Assembly: GCF_000518265.1 (NCBI RefSeq)
Contig: NZ_JADG01000016.1
Coordinates: 214,733-278,732, forward strand
Source: Actinomadura oligospora ATCC 43269
Lineage (GTDB): Bacteria > Actinomycetota > Actinomycetes > Streptosporangiales > Streptosporangiaceae
Direction of reading: 5' to 3'
DNA length: 64,000 bases
Part shown: piece by piece, positions 8,728-17,520 of the stretch
Layout: each line of letters begins with the position of its first letter
Numbering within the stretch: position 1 is the stretch's first letter
Position numbers and translations under genes: made by a program
The notes under the pieces: generated by a model
Told to the model about the DNA's origin: nothing
Seen by the model: the letters and a program-made list of their open reading frames with translations, nothing else
Database searches by the model: none

Positions 8728-10184
8728 CACTTCTTCGGTTTGCCCTTCTGGTAGAGCCAGACCCTGAACAGCCGGTCCAGCTTCCGGCCGGAGATCTTCT
8801 CGGCCAGCGCGACGAAGTCGGCGGTGGTCACCGGGACGGTGCGATCGCGCGCCGCCCACGTCCGCACCAGCCGGTCGAAGTTCCCGCCGCCGATGCGTTC
8901 GCGCAGCGCCTCCAGGGTCATCGCGCCCCGGACGTACACCGAGAAACCGAACATGTCGCGGCGGGCGGGGGAGCCGGGCGGAGGGGCGAACACCGGGGAG
9001 CCGCCGGGCTGGGAGTAGTACCGCTTGAAGGTCTTCCTCGTGGAGTCCCCGCCGCCGCGCGCGGTCCACATCCACTCGGCGTAGGTGGCGAGGCCCTCGT
9101 TGAGCCAGATGTCCTTCCAGTCGTGCAGGCCGACGGCGTCGCCGAACCACTGGTGCGCCAGCTCGTGCACGATGAAGATGTCGTCCGGGACGAAACCGCC
9201 GTAGACCGGGCGCTCCTGGGTCTCCAGCGCGTAGTCGAGGCTGGGGTCGTCGATGACGCCGCCCGCCGTCGCGAACGGGTAGGGGCCGAACTTCCTCACG
9301 GCCCACCGGATCGCCGCCACGGTCGTCCGCTCCAGTTTCCGCGCGTTCCCCGCGTACCTCGGGTCGACGGCCGTGATCACCGGGATGCCGCCCGCGGTCG
9401 TCCTCCTGACCGTGAACCTCCCGATCGCGATCATGGCCAGGTAGGGGGACATGGGGGAGGTCTCGGACCAGTCGTAGGTGGTCGTCGCGCCCTTCTTCAC
9501 GACCTGGCCGGGCGTCCCGTTCGCCAGGACCCGCAGCCCGGACGGGACGGTGATGTGGAAGTCGTAGGTGGCCTTGTCGCGCGGATGGTCGTTGACGGGG
9601 AGCCAGGTCGGGGTGCCGTCCGGCTCGCCGAGCGCGACCGCGCCGTCCTTGGACGGGATCCACCCGTAGGTGCCGAGCGAGCCGTCCTTGAGGGGCTTGG
9701 GACGTCCCGCGTACTGGACGACCGTGGTGAACCGCGCGTCCTTGGCGAGGGCGGCGGACGGCGTCACCACCAGTTCCTGGCCGCTCCGGGTGAACGTGGC
9801 GGGCTTGCCGTCCACGGTGATCGCGGAGACCTTCGGGCCCCGGAAGTCGAGGTCGAAGCGGGCGAGCGGCTGCGTCGCGGTCGCGGTGACGGTGACGGTC
9901 GCGTCGACCCGTCCGGACGCGCGGCCCGCGTACGCCAGCGCCACGTCGTAGTGCTCGACGTCGTAGCCGCCGTTGCCCGCCGAGGGGAAGTAGGAGTCGC
10001 CGAGTCCGGACGAACCGGACGTGCCGCTCACCCCCGTGTCCGCGCGCGTCGCGTCCGCGGGGCCGGGGGCGCTCGCGAGCAGGGCCGCCGCCGACGTCGC
10101 GGCGGTGACCGCCGCGACCAGCCGCCACCGCGCCGCACGTGCTCGTCGACCGTTCACCCGTCCCAGAGTGGACGGCGCGGGCAT
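8724..10184 (-). CDS. Secreted M1 family metallopeptidase (copy C)
   Basis: A 486-aa paralogue with HELAH near 340, the Glu ligand in LNEGLATYAEW (Leu replaces the Phe seen in the sister genes), and ALETQ at the exopeptidase position. A Sec-type signal lies at about 15-45 (hydrophobic Ala/Val run ending at ADA). The start is uncertain: ATG 10184 has GGGACGGGG directly abutting, while GTG 10157 has GGGACG a few bases upstream and gives a more compact signal peptide. The stop overlaps copy B by four bases. The mature N-terminus GDSYFPSAGNGGYDVEHY aligns with the GDPYFPE...GNGG blocks of the other copies. Confidence 0.88.
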   Translation of the reverse strand: MPAPSTLGRVNGRRARAARWRLVAAVTAATSAAALLASAPGPADATRADTGVSGTSGSSGLGDSYFPSAGNGGYDVEHYDVALAYAGRASGRVDATVTVTATATQPLARFDLDFRGPKVSAITVDGKPATFTRSGQELVVTPSAALAKDARFTTVVQYAGRPKPLKDGSLGTYGWIPSKDGAVALGEPDGTPTWLPVNDHPRDKATYDFHITVPSGLRVLANGTPGQVVKKGATTTYDWSETSPMSPYLAMIAIGRFTVRRTTAGGIPVITAVDPRYAGNARKLERTTVAAIRWAVRKFGPYPFATAGGVIDDPSLDYALETQERPVYGGFVPDDIFIVHELAHQWFGDAVGLHDWKDIWLNEGLATYAEWMWTARGGGDSTRKTFKRYYSQPGGSPVFAPPPGSPARRDMFGFSVYVRGAMTLEALRERIGGGNFDRLVRTWAARDRTVPVTTADFVALAEKISGRKLDRLFRVWLYQKGKPKKW

Positions 10185-10285
10185 CCCCGTCCCGCCGCTA
10201 GGCCGGGTCTTTGACCAGCCCTTGCCGCCCGTTCACCGCCCTCGGACGCTGCCCGCCCTCCCAGGCCGGACGCCGCCAGGCCGGG

Positions 10286-11962
10286 TCAGCGTGCCGGACG
10301 GTGCGGCTGGTACAGCCAGGCGTCGAAGAACGGGCCGAGCTTCTGGCCGGAGACGCGCTCGGCGGTCGCGACGAACTCCGGGGTCGTGCCGTTCGAGCCG
10401 CGCTTGGCGGCCGTCCAGGCGCGGAGGATCTTGAAGAACGTCGTGTCGCCGACCTTCGTGCGCAGCGCGTGCAGGGTCATCCCGCCCCGGTCGTAGACGG
10501 CGCGTCCGAACAGGTCGGTGCGGCCCGGGTCGCCGATCCGGACGCCCCACAGCTCGGCGCCGCCCTGCTCGTAGAGCCGGTCGAACCGCTGCTGGACCGA
10601 CGGCCCGCCGCCGCGCTGCCCCCACATCCACTCGGCGTAGGTGGCGAAGCCCTCGTTGAGCCAGATGTCCTTCCAGCGCGCCACGCTGACGCTGTCGCCG
10701 AACCACTGGTGCGCCAGCTCGTGAGCCATGATCGTCTCGTCCGGGCCGAACGAGCCGTACACCGGCCGGGTCTGGGTCTCCAGCGCGAAGTCCACGTCCG
10801 CGTCGTCGATGATCGAGCCCGTGGACGAGAACGGGTACGGCCCGAACAGCTTGGCCCACGCGTCGGTGATCTGCGCGGTCTTGGAGGCGATAGCGTCCGC
10901 GCCCGGCCCGGGGACGGTCGGGTCGACGGCCGTGAGGTACGGGATGCCGCCGGGCGTCCGGCCGCGCCGCACGTCGAAGCGGCCGACGTCCACGGTGGCG
11001 AGGTAGGTCGCCATCGGCTGCGCCACGTGCCAGGACGTCGTCGACATCGCCCGCCGCTGGTGAGAACCGTTCTTGTAGGCGATCGTCGTGACGGTCGGCT
11101 CCGGCGAGGTCGGCGGCCGGCCGGGGCCGGGCTCGTTCCCCGGACCACCGCCGGGACCACCGCCGGGTGGCGGCCCGTCAGGGACGGACGGCGCGTCCGG
11201 TCCGCCCGGCTTCCCGCCGCCGGACCCGTCGCCCCCACCACGGGGGACGGTCCCTGACGTCGGCTCGCCGTTCGAGATCGCGGTCAGTCCCTCCGGGACG
11301 CTGACCTGGATGTCGAACGTGGCCTTGTCGCTCGGGTGGTCGTTGCTCGGGAACCAGGTGTGCGCGCCGCTCGGCTGGCACGCGACGAACACCCCGTCGC
11401 GGGTGCGGATCCAGCCGTACTTGCCGAGCACCTTGTCCTGGACGGGCTGCGGCGTCCCCGAGTACCGGACGGCCGTGACGAACCTCGCGCCCTTCTCCAG
11501 GGCCTTGGGAGGCTGGACGGCCAGCTCCGAGCCGTCCCGGCGGTACTTGGCGGGCTGCCCGTCCACCCTGACCTCGGCGACCGTGAGGCCGGTCAGGTCC
11601 AGGTCGAACTCGGTGAGGCGCTGCGTCGCGAGGGCCGTGATCTCCGCCGTGCCGTCCAGCTGCCTGGCCTCGTTCTCCGGGACGATCGTCAGCTTCAGCC
11701 CGTAGTGCTGGACGTCGTAACCGGCGTTGCCGTCACCGGGCGTGTACGGGTCGCCGATCGTGCCGAGGCCGCTCGGAGCGTTCGTGGCGTTCCCGGTCGT
11801 CGGGCCGGAGCCCTTGTCGCCGCTGCGGATCGACACCGTGCAGCCCGCGACCAGCGCGCATGCCGCCAGTCCAGCGATGCCGCGCAGCAGCGGCGCGGAC
11901 CGTCCAGGCCGGACGGAACGGGAGAAGTGGACGAATTGGGGGGAGCGGGCGTCCTGGGGCAC
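10286..11962 (-). CDS. Lipoprotein M1 family metallopeptidase (copy D)
   Basis: A 558-aa paralogue, the largest and first in transcription order. The lipobox LVAGC lies at the end of the signal segment (Cys about 41), so it should be anchored to the outer face of the membrane. The zinc motif HELAH is near 414 and the exopeptidase motif reads FALETQ. A Gly/Pro-rich insertion of about 55 residues (roughly 240-295) interrupts the N-terminal beta domain; copies A-C lack it. I chose GTG at 11962, which puts positively charged residues before the hydrophobic core; upstream in-frame codons add a Cys-rich stretch without family support. Probably an operon leader for the following three peptidases, though 101 bases separate it from copy C. 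Confidence 0.88.
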   Translation of the reverse strand: MPQDARSPQFVHFSRSVRPGRSAPLLRGIAGLAACALVAGCTVSIRSGDKGSGPTTGNATNAPSGLGTIGDPYTPGDGNAGYDVQHYGLKLTIVPENEARQLDGTAEITALATQRLTEFDLDLTGLTVAEVRVDGQPAKYRRDGSELAVQPPKALEKGARFVTAVRYSGTPQPVQDKVLGKYGWIRTRDGVFVACQPSGAHTWFPSNDHPSDKATFDIQVSVPEGLTAISNGEPTSGTVPRGGGDGSGGGKPGGPDAPSVPDGPPPGGGPGGGPGNEPGPGRPPTSPEPTVTTIAYKNGSHQRRAMSTTSWHVAQPMATYLATVDVGRFDVRRGRTPGGIPYLTAVDPTVPGPGADAIASKTAQITDAWAKLFGPYPFSSTGSIIDDADVDFALETQTRPVYGSFGPDETIMAHELAHQWFGDSVSVARWKDIWLNEGFATYAEWMWGQRGGGPSVQQRFDRLYEQGGAELWGVRIGDPGRTDLFGRAVYDRGGMTLHALRTKVGDTTFFKILRAWTAAKRGSNGTTPEFVATAERVSGQKLGPFFDAWLYQPHRPAR

Positions 11963-12070
11963 GGGACCCAGCCTGCCCGTCCGGCGGCAGACTGGGCAAC
12001 TCGTACATCCGTCCCGTCCCGGACCGGCCACTCACCGGCGGGACGGCCGGAAGCCGCGCGCGGCGAACGG

Positions 12071-12889
12071 TCAGCGGTACTGGTACGGGTTGGACCCCGC
12101 CGGGTCGATCCGCATGACGACGGTCTTGGCGGCCTTGTCGTGCAGGGTCTGGCGGCGCTTGTCGCCGAGCAGCCAGACGCTGTCGACGATCCCGCCGACG
12201 CAGCAGATCGCCCACAGCACGTACATGACGACGATGCGCAGCAGCGCCGCGCCGTAACCGATCGCCCCGCCGTCCTCCGCGCGGACGACCCGGGTGCCGA
12301 CGGCCATCTTCCCGACCGACTGCCCGAACTTGCCGTGCAGGATCGTGAAGTAGGCGAGCGTGATGACCGTGACCAGCAGGTTCGCGAAGAACCCGCCCGC
12401 GTGCCAGACGAGCTTCTGGTTCCCCTCCGGCCCGGTGACCTCGACGATCGAGCCGAACGGCAGCGTGACCAGCCAGCCGACGATCCCGAGGATGACGTAG
12501 TCGATGAGGATGCCGCCGAGCCGTCGCCACGGGCTCGCGAGCCCGGCCGCCGGATCGGAGTAGCCGCCGGGCGGCCCGCCGTAGCCGGGCAGCGACCCGT
12601 ACGGCTCCTGCCCCGCGCCGCCCCCGTGAGGCTGCTGCTGTCCCGCGCCCCCGTAGGGCTGTTGCTGCCCTGCCCCACCGCCGTGGGGCTCCTGTCCTGC
12701 GCCGCCTCCGTAAGGCTGCTGGCCCGGGCCGCCGCCGTAGGGCTGCTGGCCCCCTCCGCCCGGCGGCGGCTGTTGCGGCTGTTGTGGCTGGGACGGCGGT
12801 TCCTGCGGCGGTTGCGGCGGTGGCTGTTGTGGCGGCTGTCCGGGCTGGTCGTCGTCGCCCGGCGGCGGGTTGGAAGGCGGATGCGTCAT
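12071..12889 (-). CDS. RDD family membrane protein with Pro/Gln/Gly-rich tail
   Basis: A 272-aa protein. Residues 1-125 are low complexity: a Pro/Gln block followed by about seven copies of a GQ(Q/E)PYGGG-type repeat. An RDD-type domain of three hydrophobic segments (about 135-265) follows, with the conserved KMAVGTRVVRAEDG stretch and a QTLHDKAAKTVV end. RDD proteins are small polytopic membrane proteins of mostly unknown transport function. I chose ATG at 12889, matching the MTxPPxxPPG start of the neighbouring DUF4190-like protein; the bases around both starts are also alike (TTGA.GGCATGACGC). It may share a promoter with the peptidase cluster downstream. Confidence 0.85.
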   Translation of the reverse strand: MTHPPSNPPPGDDDQPGQPPQQPPPQPPQEPPSQPQQPQQPPPGGGGQQPYGGGPGQQPYGGGAGQEPHGGGAGQQQPYGGAGQQQPHGGGAGQEPYGSLPGYGGPPGGYSDPAAGLASPWRRLGGILIDYVILGIVGWLVTLPFGSIVEVTGPEGNQKLVWHAGGFFANLLVTVITLAYFTILHGKFGQSVGKMAVGTRVVRAEDGGAIGYGAALLRIVVMYVLWAICCVGGIVDSVWLLGDKRRQTLHDKAAKTVVMRIDPAGSNPYQYR

Positions 12890-12971
12890 GCCGTCAAGGT
12901 GTGCCGGACGGGACGGGGGCAAACGCCACCCCGCCGCCTCATGGAGCGATCTTTGCCCCCGCTTGCAGGAG

Positions 12972-13502
12972 TCAGTAGTTGGTCCCGGACCCGGAGTTCC
13001 TGGCGGCGACGACGATGACGACGATCAGGTAGAGGATCCACCCGACCAGCCCGATGTAGCCCAGGACGAGCCCGGCGACGCTCATCCCCCGCCCGCCCTC
13101 GCCGGTCCGCTTGATGCGGCCGAGCGAGATGTGCCCGAACACGACCGCGAGGATCGCCGAGATGCCGCAGAACAGCCCGAGGATGCCGGTGACGAGCGAG
13201 GCGATCGCCATGCCGTTCGTGGTCCCCGGACCGCCGCCGGGCGGGACGCCGTAGGGCCCGTACGGCTGTTGCTGCTGCCCGTACCCGTACTGCGGTTGTT
13301 GCTGCGGCTGGTTCTGCCAGGAGTACGGATCGCCGTACGCCTCGCCGTAGTGCTGCCCTGGCTGCCCCTGCCCTGGCTGCCCTTGACTCGGCCCTGCCTC
13401 CTGGTCCGGGCGATGGCCGGGCTCCGGGCCGCCATAGGGCCCCTGGCCGGACGGCCTGTCCTCGGGCGGTCCGCCCGGCGGTTGTTGCGGCGGTTGCGTC
13501 AT
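12972..13502 (-). CDS. DUF4190-type membrane protein with Gln/Pro-rich tail
   Basis: A 176-aa protein. The first 95 residues are rich in Gln, Pro, Gly and Tyr. Then come two transmembrane helices (about 100-135 and 145-170) in the DUF4190 pattern, with a GHISLGRIKRTGEGGRGMSVAG linker. The function of the family is unknown; actinomycetes typically carry several copies. TTGAGGGC just upstream of the ATG acts as ribosome site. Same strand as the RDD gene, 82 bases apart, so probably one transcription unit with similar disordered N-termini. Confidence 0.83.
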   Translation of the reverse strand: MTQPPQQPPGGPPEDRPSGQGPYGGPEPGHRPDQEAGPSQGQPGQGQPGQHYGEAYGDPYSWQNQPQQQPQYGYGQQQQPYGPYGVPPGGGPGTTNGMAIASLVTGILGLFCGISAILAVVFGHISLGRIKRTGEGGRGMSVAGLVLGYIGLVGWILYLIVVIVVAARNSGSGTNY

Positions 13503-13576
13503 GCCCTCAATCTCGACACGCGGACGCCTCCTCAAACCTGTCCGGACGGGCCGCCCCGACCGGCCACCAGCGGGAA

Positions 13577-13623
13577 CGGCCCGGCGGCCCGCCGGGGACG
13601 AGGGTCGGCGGGCCGCCGGGCCG
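13577..13623 (-). terminator. Very strong hairpin downstream of hppD
   Basis: A perfect 18-bp all-GC stem (arms 13577-13594 and 13606-13623) with an 11-base loop lies in the 279-base gap between hppD and the DUF4190-like gene. There is no U-run, as often in high-GC actinomycetes. The rest of the gap is GC-rich and shows no gene. Confidence 0.65.
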
Positions 13624-13781
13624 CGGGGTGCGGCGGGCCGCCCGCGAACGGGACGGATCTGGTGGACGCCCGTCCCACGCGGACGGCCCACCGCGTGCGC
13701 GGCGCGACGGGAGGGGACGCGCCGCGCGAGCCTGCGAGGCCGCACAAGGGGGCGCCGACGAAGGCCGCCCTGACGGCCGGG

Positions 13782-14873
13782 TCAGAGGTTGCCGCGGCGG
13801 GCCTGCTCGCGCTCGATGGCCTCGAACAGGGCCTTGAAGTTGCCCTTGCCGAAGCCGAGCGAGCCGTGCCGCTCGATGAGTTCGAAGAACACCGTCGGAC
13901 GGTCCTGGACGGGCTTGGTGAAGATCTGCAGCAGGTAGCCGTCCTCGTCGCGGTCGACCAGGATCCGCCGCTTCTGCAGCTCCTCGACCGGGACGCGGAC
14001 GGAGCCGATGCGCTCGCGCAGCTCCGGGTCCTCGTAGTAGGAGTCCGGGGTCTCCAGGAACTCCAGGCCCGCGGCGGCCATCCGGTCCACCGAGGCGAGG
14101 ATGTCGCCGGTGGCGAGCGCGATGTGCTGCACGCCCGGACCGCCGTAGAACTCCAGGTACTCCTCGATCTGCGACTTGCGGCGGCTCTCGGCGGGCTCGT
14201 TCAGCGGGAACTTCACCTTGCGCGACCCGTCCGCGACGACCTTGGACATCAGCGCCGAGTACTCGGTGGCGATGTCGTCGCCGACGAACTCGGCCATGTC
14301 GGTGAAGCCCATGACGCGGTGGTAGAAGTCGGCCCACTCGTCCATGCGCTCGACGTTGCCGACGCAGTGGTCGATCGCCTGGAAGTTCCGCTTCTCCGGC
14401 GGCGCGACGACCGGCGCGGCGGCCTCGAAGCCGGGCAGGTAGGGGCCGTGGTAGTTCGACCGGTCGACCAGCGAGTGCCGTGTCTGGCCGTACGTCGCGA
14501 TCGCCGCGATCGTCACCTTGCCGTGCTCGTCCTCCAGGACGTGCGGCTCCTCGAGCCCGCGCGCGCCCTTCTCGAGGGCGTGGCGGTAGGCGTCCTCGGC
14601 GTCCGGGACCTCGATCGCCAGGTCGACCACGCCGTCGCCGTGCTCGGCGACGTGCCGTCCGATGCCGGTGCCGGCGCGCACCGGCCCGCGGAACACGAAC
14701 CGCGCCGAACCCGACTCGAGCACGTGGACGGCCTCGTCCGGATGCCCGGTCTCCGGCCCCCGATAGGCGACCCGGCGCATCCCGAACGCGGTGGAGTAGT
14801 AGTGCGCGGCCTGCTTCGCGTTGCCGACGGCGAAGACGACCGCGTCCATGCCCTTGACCGGAAACTCGTCCAT
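13782..14873 (-). CDS. hppD: 4-hydroxyphenylpyruvate dioxygenase
   Basis: A 363-aa non-haem iron enzyme that converts 4-hydroxyphenylpyruvate to homogentisate in tyrosine catabolism. It has two vicinal-oxygen-chelate repeats (about 8-140 and 160-340). The iron ligands are H169 (AIDHCVG), H250 (GVQHIAL) and E331 (FFELIERHG), and the C-terminal gating helix ending GKGNFKALFEAIEREQ is intact. Length is normal. The start ATG 14873 follows GGTGGT. It is divergent from an Lrp/AsnC-type regulator across a 116-base gap with a perfect palindrome, the arrangement I recall for Streptomyces hppD. No homogentisate dioxygenase is in the window. Confidence 0.95.
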   Translation of the reverse strand: MDEFPVKGMDAVVFAVGNAKQAAHYYSTAFGMRRVAYRGPETGHPDEAVHVLESGSARFVFRGPVRAGTGIGRHVAEHGDGVVDLAIEVPDAEDAYRHALEKGARGLEEPHVLEDEHGKVTIAAIATYGQTRHSLVDRSNYHGPYLPGFEAAAPVVAPPEKRNFQAIDHCVGNVERMDEWADFYHRVMGFTDMAEFVGDDIATEYSALMSKVVADGSRKVKFPLNEPAESRRKSQIEEYLEFYGGPGVQHIALATGDILASVDRMAAAGLEFLETPDSYYEDPELRERIGSVRVPVEELQKRRILVDRDEDGYLLQIFTKPVQDRPTVFFELIERHGSLGFGKGNFKALFEAIEREQARRGNL

Positions 14874-14924
14874 ACCACCAATCTCGACAGGCCCCGCAGA
14901 ATGCGCAAGAGTGGTCCGGATCAC

Positions 14925-14939
14925 TGTGCAATCTGCACA
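14925..14939. promoter_or_regulatory. Palindromic operator between hppD and the Lrp gene
   Basis: A perfect TGTGCA-ATC-TGCACA inverted repeat sits midway in the divergent promoter region. Its 15-base size and position suit an Lrp/AsnC dimer half-operator controlling both genes. Confidence 0.6.
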
Positions 14940-14989
14940 GCGGGACCGGGGTAGCACTTCACAAACCGAACAACCTGACGAGGCCAGAA

Positions 14990-15457
14990 GTGATCGACGA
15001 TCTAGACGGCCGCATCATCGAGATGTTCACCACCGAGCCGCGCGTGGGCGTCCTGGAGGCGTCCCGCCGCCTCGGCGTCGCGCGGGGGACCGTCCAGGCG
15101 CGCCTGGACCGGATGGCCCGCACCGGCGTCATCCGCGGCTACGGCCCGGAGATCGACCCGGCCGCCCTCGGCTACTCGGTCACGGCGTTCGTGACCCTCC
15201 AGCTCCGCCAGGCGGGCGGCCACGATCCGGTCGCGCGGGGCCTGGCCATGATCCCCGAGGTGATCGAGGCCCACACCATCACCAGCCCCGGCGACATGCT
15301 CTGCCGCGTCGTGGCCCGCTCGAACGCCGACCTCCAGCGCGTCATCGACCTGATCGTCGCGACCGAGGGCGTCCAGCGCGCCTCCTCGGTCATCTCCCTC
15401 GCCAACCAGATCCGGACCCGCACGCTGCCCCTGGTCAGGGCCATCACCCGCGGCTGA
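14990..15457 (+). CDS. Lrp/AsnC family transcriptional regulator
   Basis: A 155-aa regulator. An N-terminal winged helix-turn-helix (about 1-55; LEASRRLGVARGTVQARLDRMARTGVI) is followed by an RAM/AsnC ligand-binding domain (about 65-145). The GTG at 14990 is preceded by GAGGCC. Divergent from hppD, it most likely senses an aromatic amino acid or its keto acid and controls tyrosine degradation; that link rests on position and the shared palindrome. An autoregulatory role is usual for the family. Confidence 0.9.
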   Translation: MIDDLDGRIIEMFTTEPRVGVLEASRRLGVARGTVQARLDRMARTGVIRGYGPEIDPAALGYSVTAFVTLQLRQAGGHDPVARGLAMIPEVIEAHTITSPGDMLCRVVARSNADLQRVIDLIVATEGVQRASSVISLANQIRTRTLPLVRAITRG

Positions 15458-15466
15458 GCACCCGGG

Positions 15467-16114
15467 TCAGGCGCGGTTCAGATACGCCAGGACGGCCAGG
15501 ACGCGCCGGTTCCCCGAGTCGTCGTCGGTGATGCCGAGCTTGCCGAACATGGACGTCGTGTACTTCCCGATCGCGCTCTCGCTGAGGAACAGGCGGCGGC
15601 CGATCGCCTGGTTGGACAGCCCCTCGGCCATCAGCGCGAGGACCTCGCGCTCGCGTTCGGCAAGCCCGTCCAGCCTCCGGTCGGACGGCCCGGACGACAG
15701 GATCTTCGCGATGACGGCCGGGTCCATGGCCGTGCCGCCCGCCGCGACGCGTTCGAGCGACTCGACGAACTGGTCGGCGTCGAAGACGCTCTCCTTGAGG
15801 AAGTAGCCGATGCCGCCCGCGCCGTCCGCGAGGAGTTCGCGCGCGTAGAGCTGGTCGACGTGCTGGGAGAGGATCAGGACCGGCAGGCCGGGGACCTCGC
15901 GGCGGGCGGCGAGCGCGGCCCGCAGCCCCTCGTCGGACTGGCCGGGCGGCATCCGGACGTCCACGACCGACACGTCCGGACGGTGTTCCAGCAGGGCCCG
16001 GAGGGTCTCCGGGCCGGTCGCCGCCGTGGCGACCACCTCGTGCCCGAACGCCTCGAGGAGACGGACCATCCCGTCCCGCAGGAGGTAGAGGTCTTCGGCG
16101 ATCAGAACGCGCAT
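15467..16114 (-). CDS. NarL/LuxR-type response regulator
   Basis: A 215-aa two-component regulator. The receiver domain spans about 1-120 with acidic pair E7/D8, phospho-acceptor D52 (VVDVRMPP) and the conserved Lys in FLKES. A LuxR helix-turn-helix occupies about 148-212 (LAEREREVLALMAEGLSNQAIGRRL). The start lies inside the end of the sensor kinase gene (13-base overlap), so the pair is co-translated, kinase first. The target genes are not evident, although cotranscribed partners are absent downstream. Confidence 0.94.
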   Translation of the reverse strand: MRVLIAEDLYLLRDGMVRLLEAFGHEVVATAATGPETLRALLEHRPDVSVVDVRMPPGQSDEGLRAALAARREVPGLPVLILSQHVDQLYARELLADGAGGIGYFLKESVFDADQFVESLERVAAGGTAMDPAVIAKILSSGPSDRRLDGLAEREREVLALMAEGLSNQAIGRRLFLSESAIGKYTTSMFGKLGITDDDSGNRRVLAVLAYLNRA

Positions 16115-17337
16115 GGCACCGTCATTCTCGCGCGGGTCGGGCCGCCCTCGGGACTGGTGATCTCCAGGGTCCCGTCGAACACCGCGAGGCGGCGGCGCAG
16201 CCCCGCGAGCCCGCCGTTCTCGGCCGGGTGGGCTCCGCCGCGTCCGTCGTCCTCGACGTCGACGACCAGGTTCGGGACGTCCCGGACGATCGAGACGCGC
16301 GCCCTCCTCGCCCCGGCGTGCTTCACGGTGTTGGTCAGCAGCTCGGCGATCCCGAAGTACACGGCGGACTCGATCGGGGCGTCCGTCCGGGACAGGACGT
16401 TCGCGCTCACGGTCACCTCCAGCGGCGTGTCCAGGGCCAGCGCGCGGACGGCGTCGACGAGACCGCGCTCGTTCAGCAGCGGCGGGTTGATGCCGTGGAC
16501 GAGGTCGCGGATCTCCGACAGGGACGCCGCGGCCCCGGTCCGCGCCTCCCGCATCAGCGCCCTGGCCCGCGCGGGGTCGGTCTCCATCAGCTTCTCGGCG
16601 GTCGCCAGCGAGAGCCCGAGCGAGACGAGCCGCGCCTGCGCGCCGTCGTGCAGGTCCCGTTCGATGCGGCGGATCTCGGCGGCCTGCGCGACGGTCGTGT
16701 CCGCGCGCTGGGCGGTCAGCTCGTCCACCCGGCCCGCGAGCCGCATCGCCCGCGAGGGCCCCAGGAACCGGACGGCCACCGGCGGCGCGGCCCGCCACGC
16801 GTAGGGCGCGCTCGCGACCGCCACGACCAGCCCGCCCACCTCGAGCAGCGGCGACACGGCGAACCCGGCGACCGCCAGGCCGACCCCTGCGAGCGGGACG
16901 GCCGCGACGAGCCCGGCGAGCGGCGCGATCGCGACGAACCGCAGGTCACGCCATGTAGCCGGGTCGGACCAGAGCATCCGCAGCCGCTGGTCCTCGGCCG
17001 CCTCCTTGCTGGACTTGGAGTAGGAGTAGCCGTTCCACCAGTAGCCGGTCGACATCCGCAGCGGCGGCATGGCCTCCCAGTGACCGCCGGGAATGTCGAC
17101 GCCCGTCCAGCGCGCGACGAGCGTCCGGAAGATCCGGCACAGCGGACGGGAGAACAGGAGCGTCCCGACGGCCGACAGCACGATCGGGGCCGTCCACGCC
17201 CACGGGTTGCCGAACGTCCACATCCCGGCCGCTATCGCGACCCACACCGCCGGAACCAGCAGCCCGGCGACCGCCACCGCACCCGCGCGGACGAACCCGA
17301 CGCAGGCGTCCCGTCCCCACGATCCCAGTCGACGCAT
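16102..17337 (-). CDS. Membrane sensor histidine kinase (HisKA_3 type)
   Basis: A 411-aa kinase for the adjacent response regulator. N-terminal hydrophobic segments (about 18-65) and a second pair (about 130-190) flank a putative sensor loop. The phosphorylated His is in IERDLHDGAQARL, followed by a HATPase_c domain (NTVKHAG as N-box, VEDDGRGG as G1, GLAGLRRR as G2). I chose ATG 17337 because GAGGGAAG precedes it; longer in-frame starts add a non-conserved leader. The loop ordering resembles actinobacterial sensors with the putative sensor region of DUF1707/YvfT-like kinases. The signal is unknown. Confidence 0.9.
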   Translation of the reverse strand: MRRLGSWGRDACVGFVRAGAVAVAGLLVPAVWVAIAAGMWTFGNPWAWTAPIVLSAVGTLLFSRPLCRIFRTLVARWTGVDIPGGHWEAMPPLRMSTGYWWNGYSYSKSSKEAAEDQRLRMLWSDPATWRDLRFVAIAPLAGLVAAVPLAGVGLAVAGFAVSPLLEVGGLVVAVASAPYAWRAAPPVAVRFLGPSRAMRLAGRVDELTAQRADTTVAQAAEIRRIERDLHDGAQARLVSLGLSLATAEKLMETDPARARALMREARTGAAASLSEIRDLVHGINPPLLNERGLVDAVRALALDTPLEVTVSANVLSRTDAPIESAVYFGIAELLTNTVKHAGARRARVSIVRDVPNLVVDVEDDGRGGAHPAENGGLAGLRRRLAVFDGTLEITSPEGGPTRARMTVPCAF

Positions 17338-17520
17338 AACTCTTCCCTCACTCCACGGCCCATCCGCCCGCGAATCGGACAGTACGGCTTGGAGTGACCA
17401 CATTGCACCTGGGCGAACGTGGATCCCAGCGATCCGGGCCCCGAGTGGGGCCAGCCCCACCGACCCGTGCGCCTGACCCCACCGCCGCTCTTCGTCCGCC
17501 TGGGTCCGGAGGACGGCGAA

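Noticed and set aside
8000..10128. A single long frame suggesting a fusion of two M1 peptidases
   Set aside because: The upstream part is the wrong frame of copy C; copy B has its own GTG overlapping the stop of copy C.
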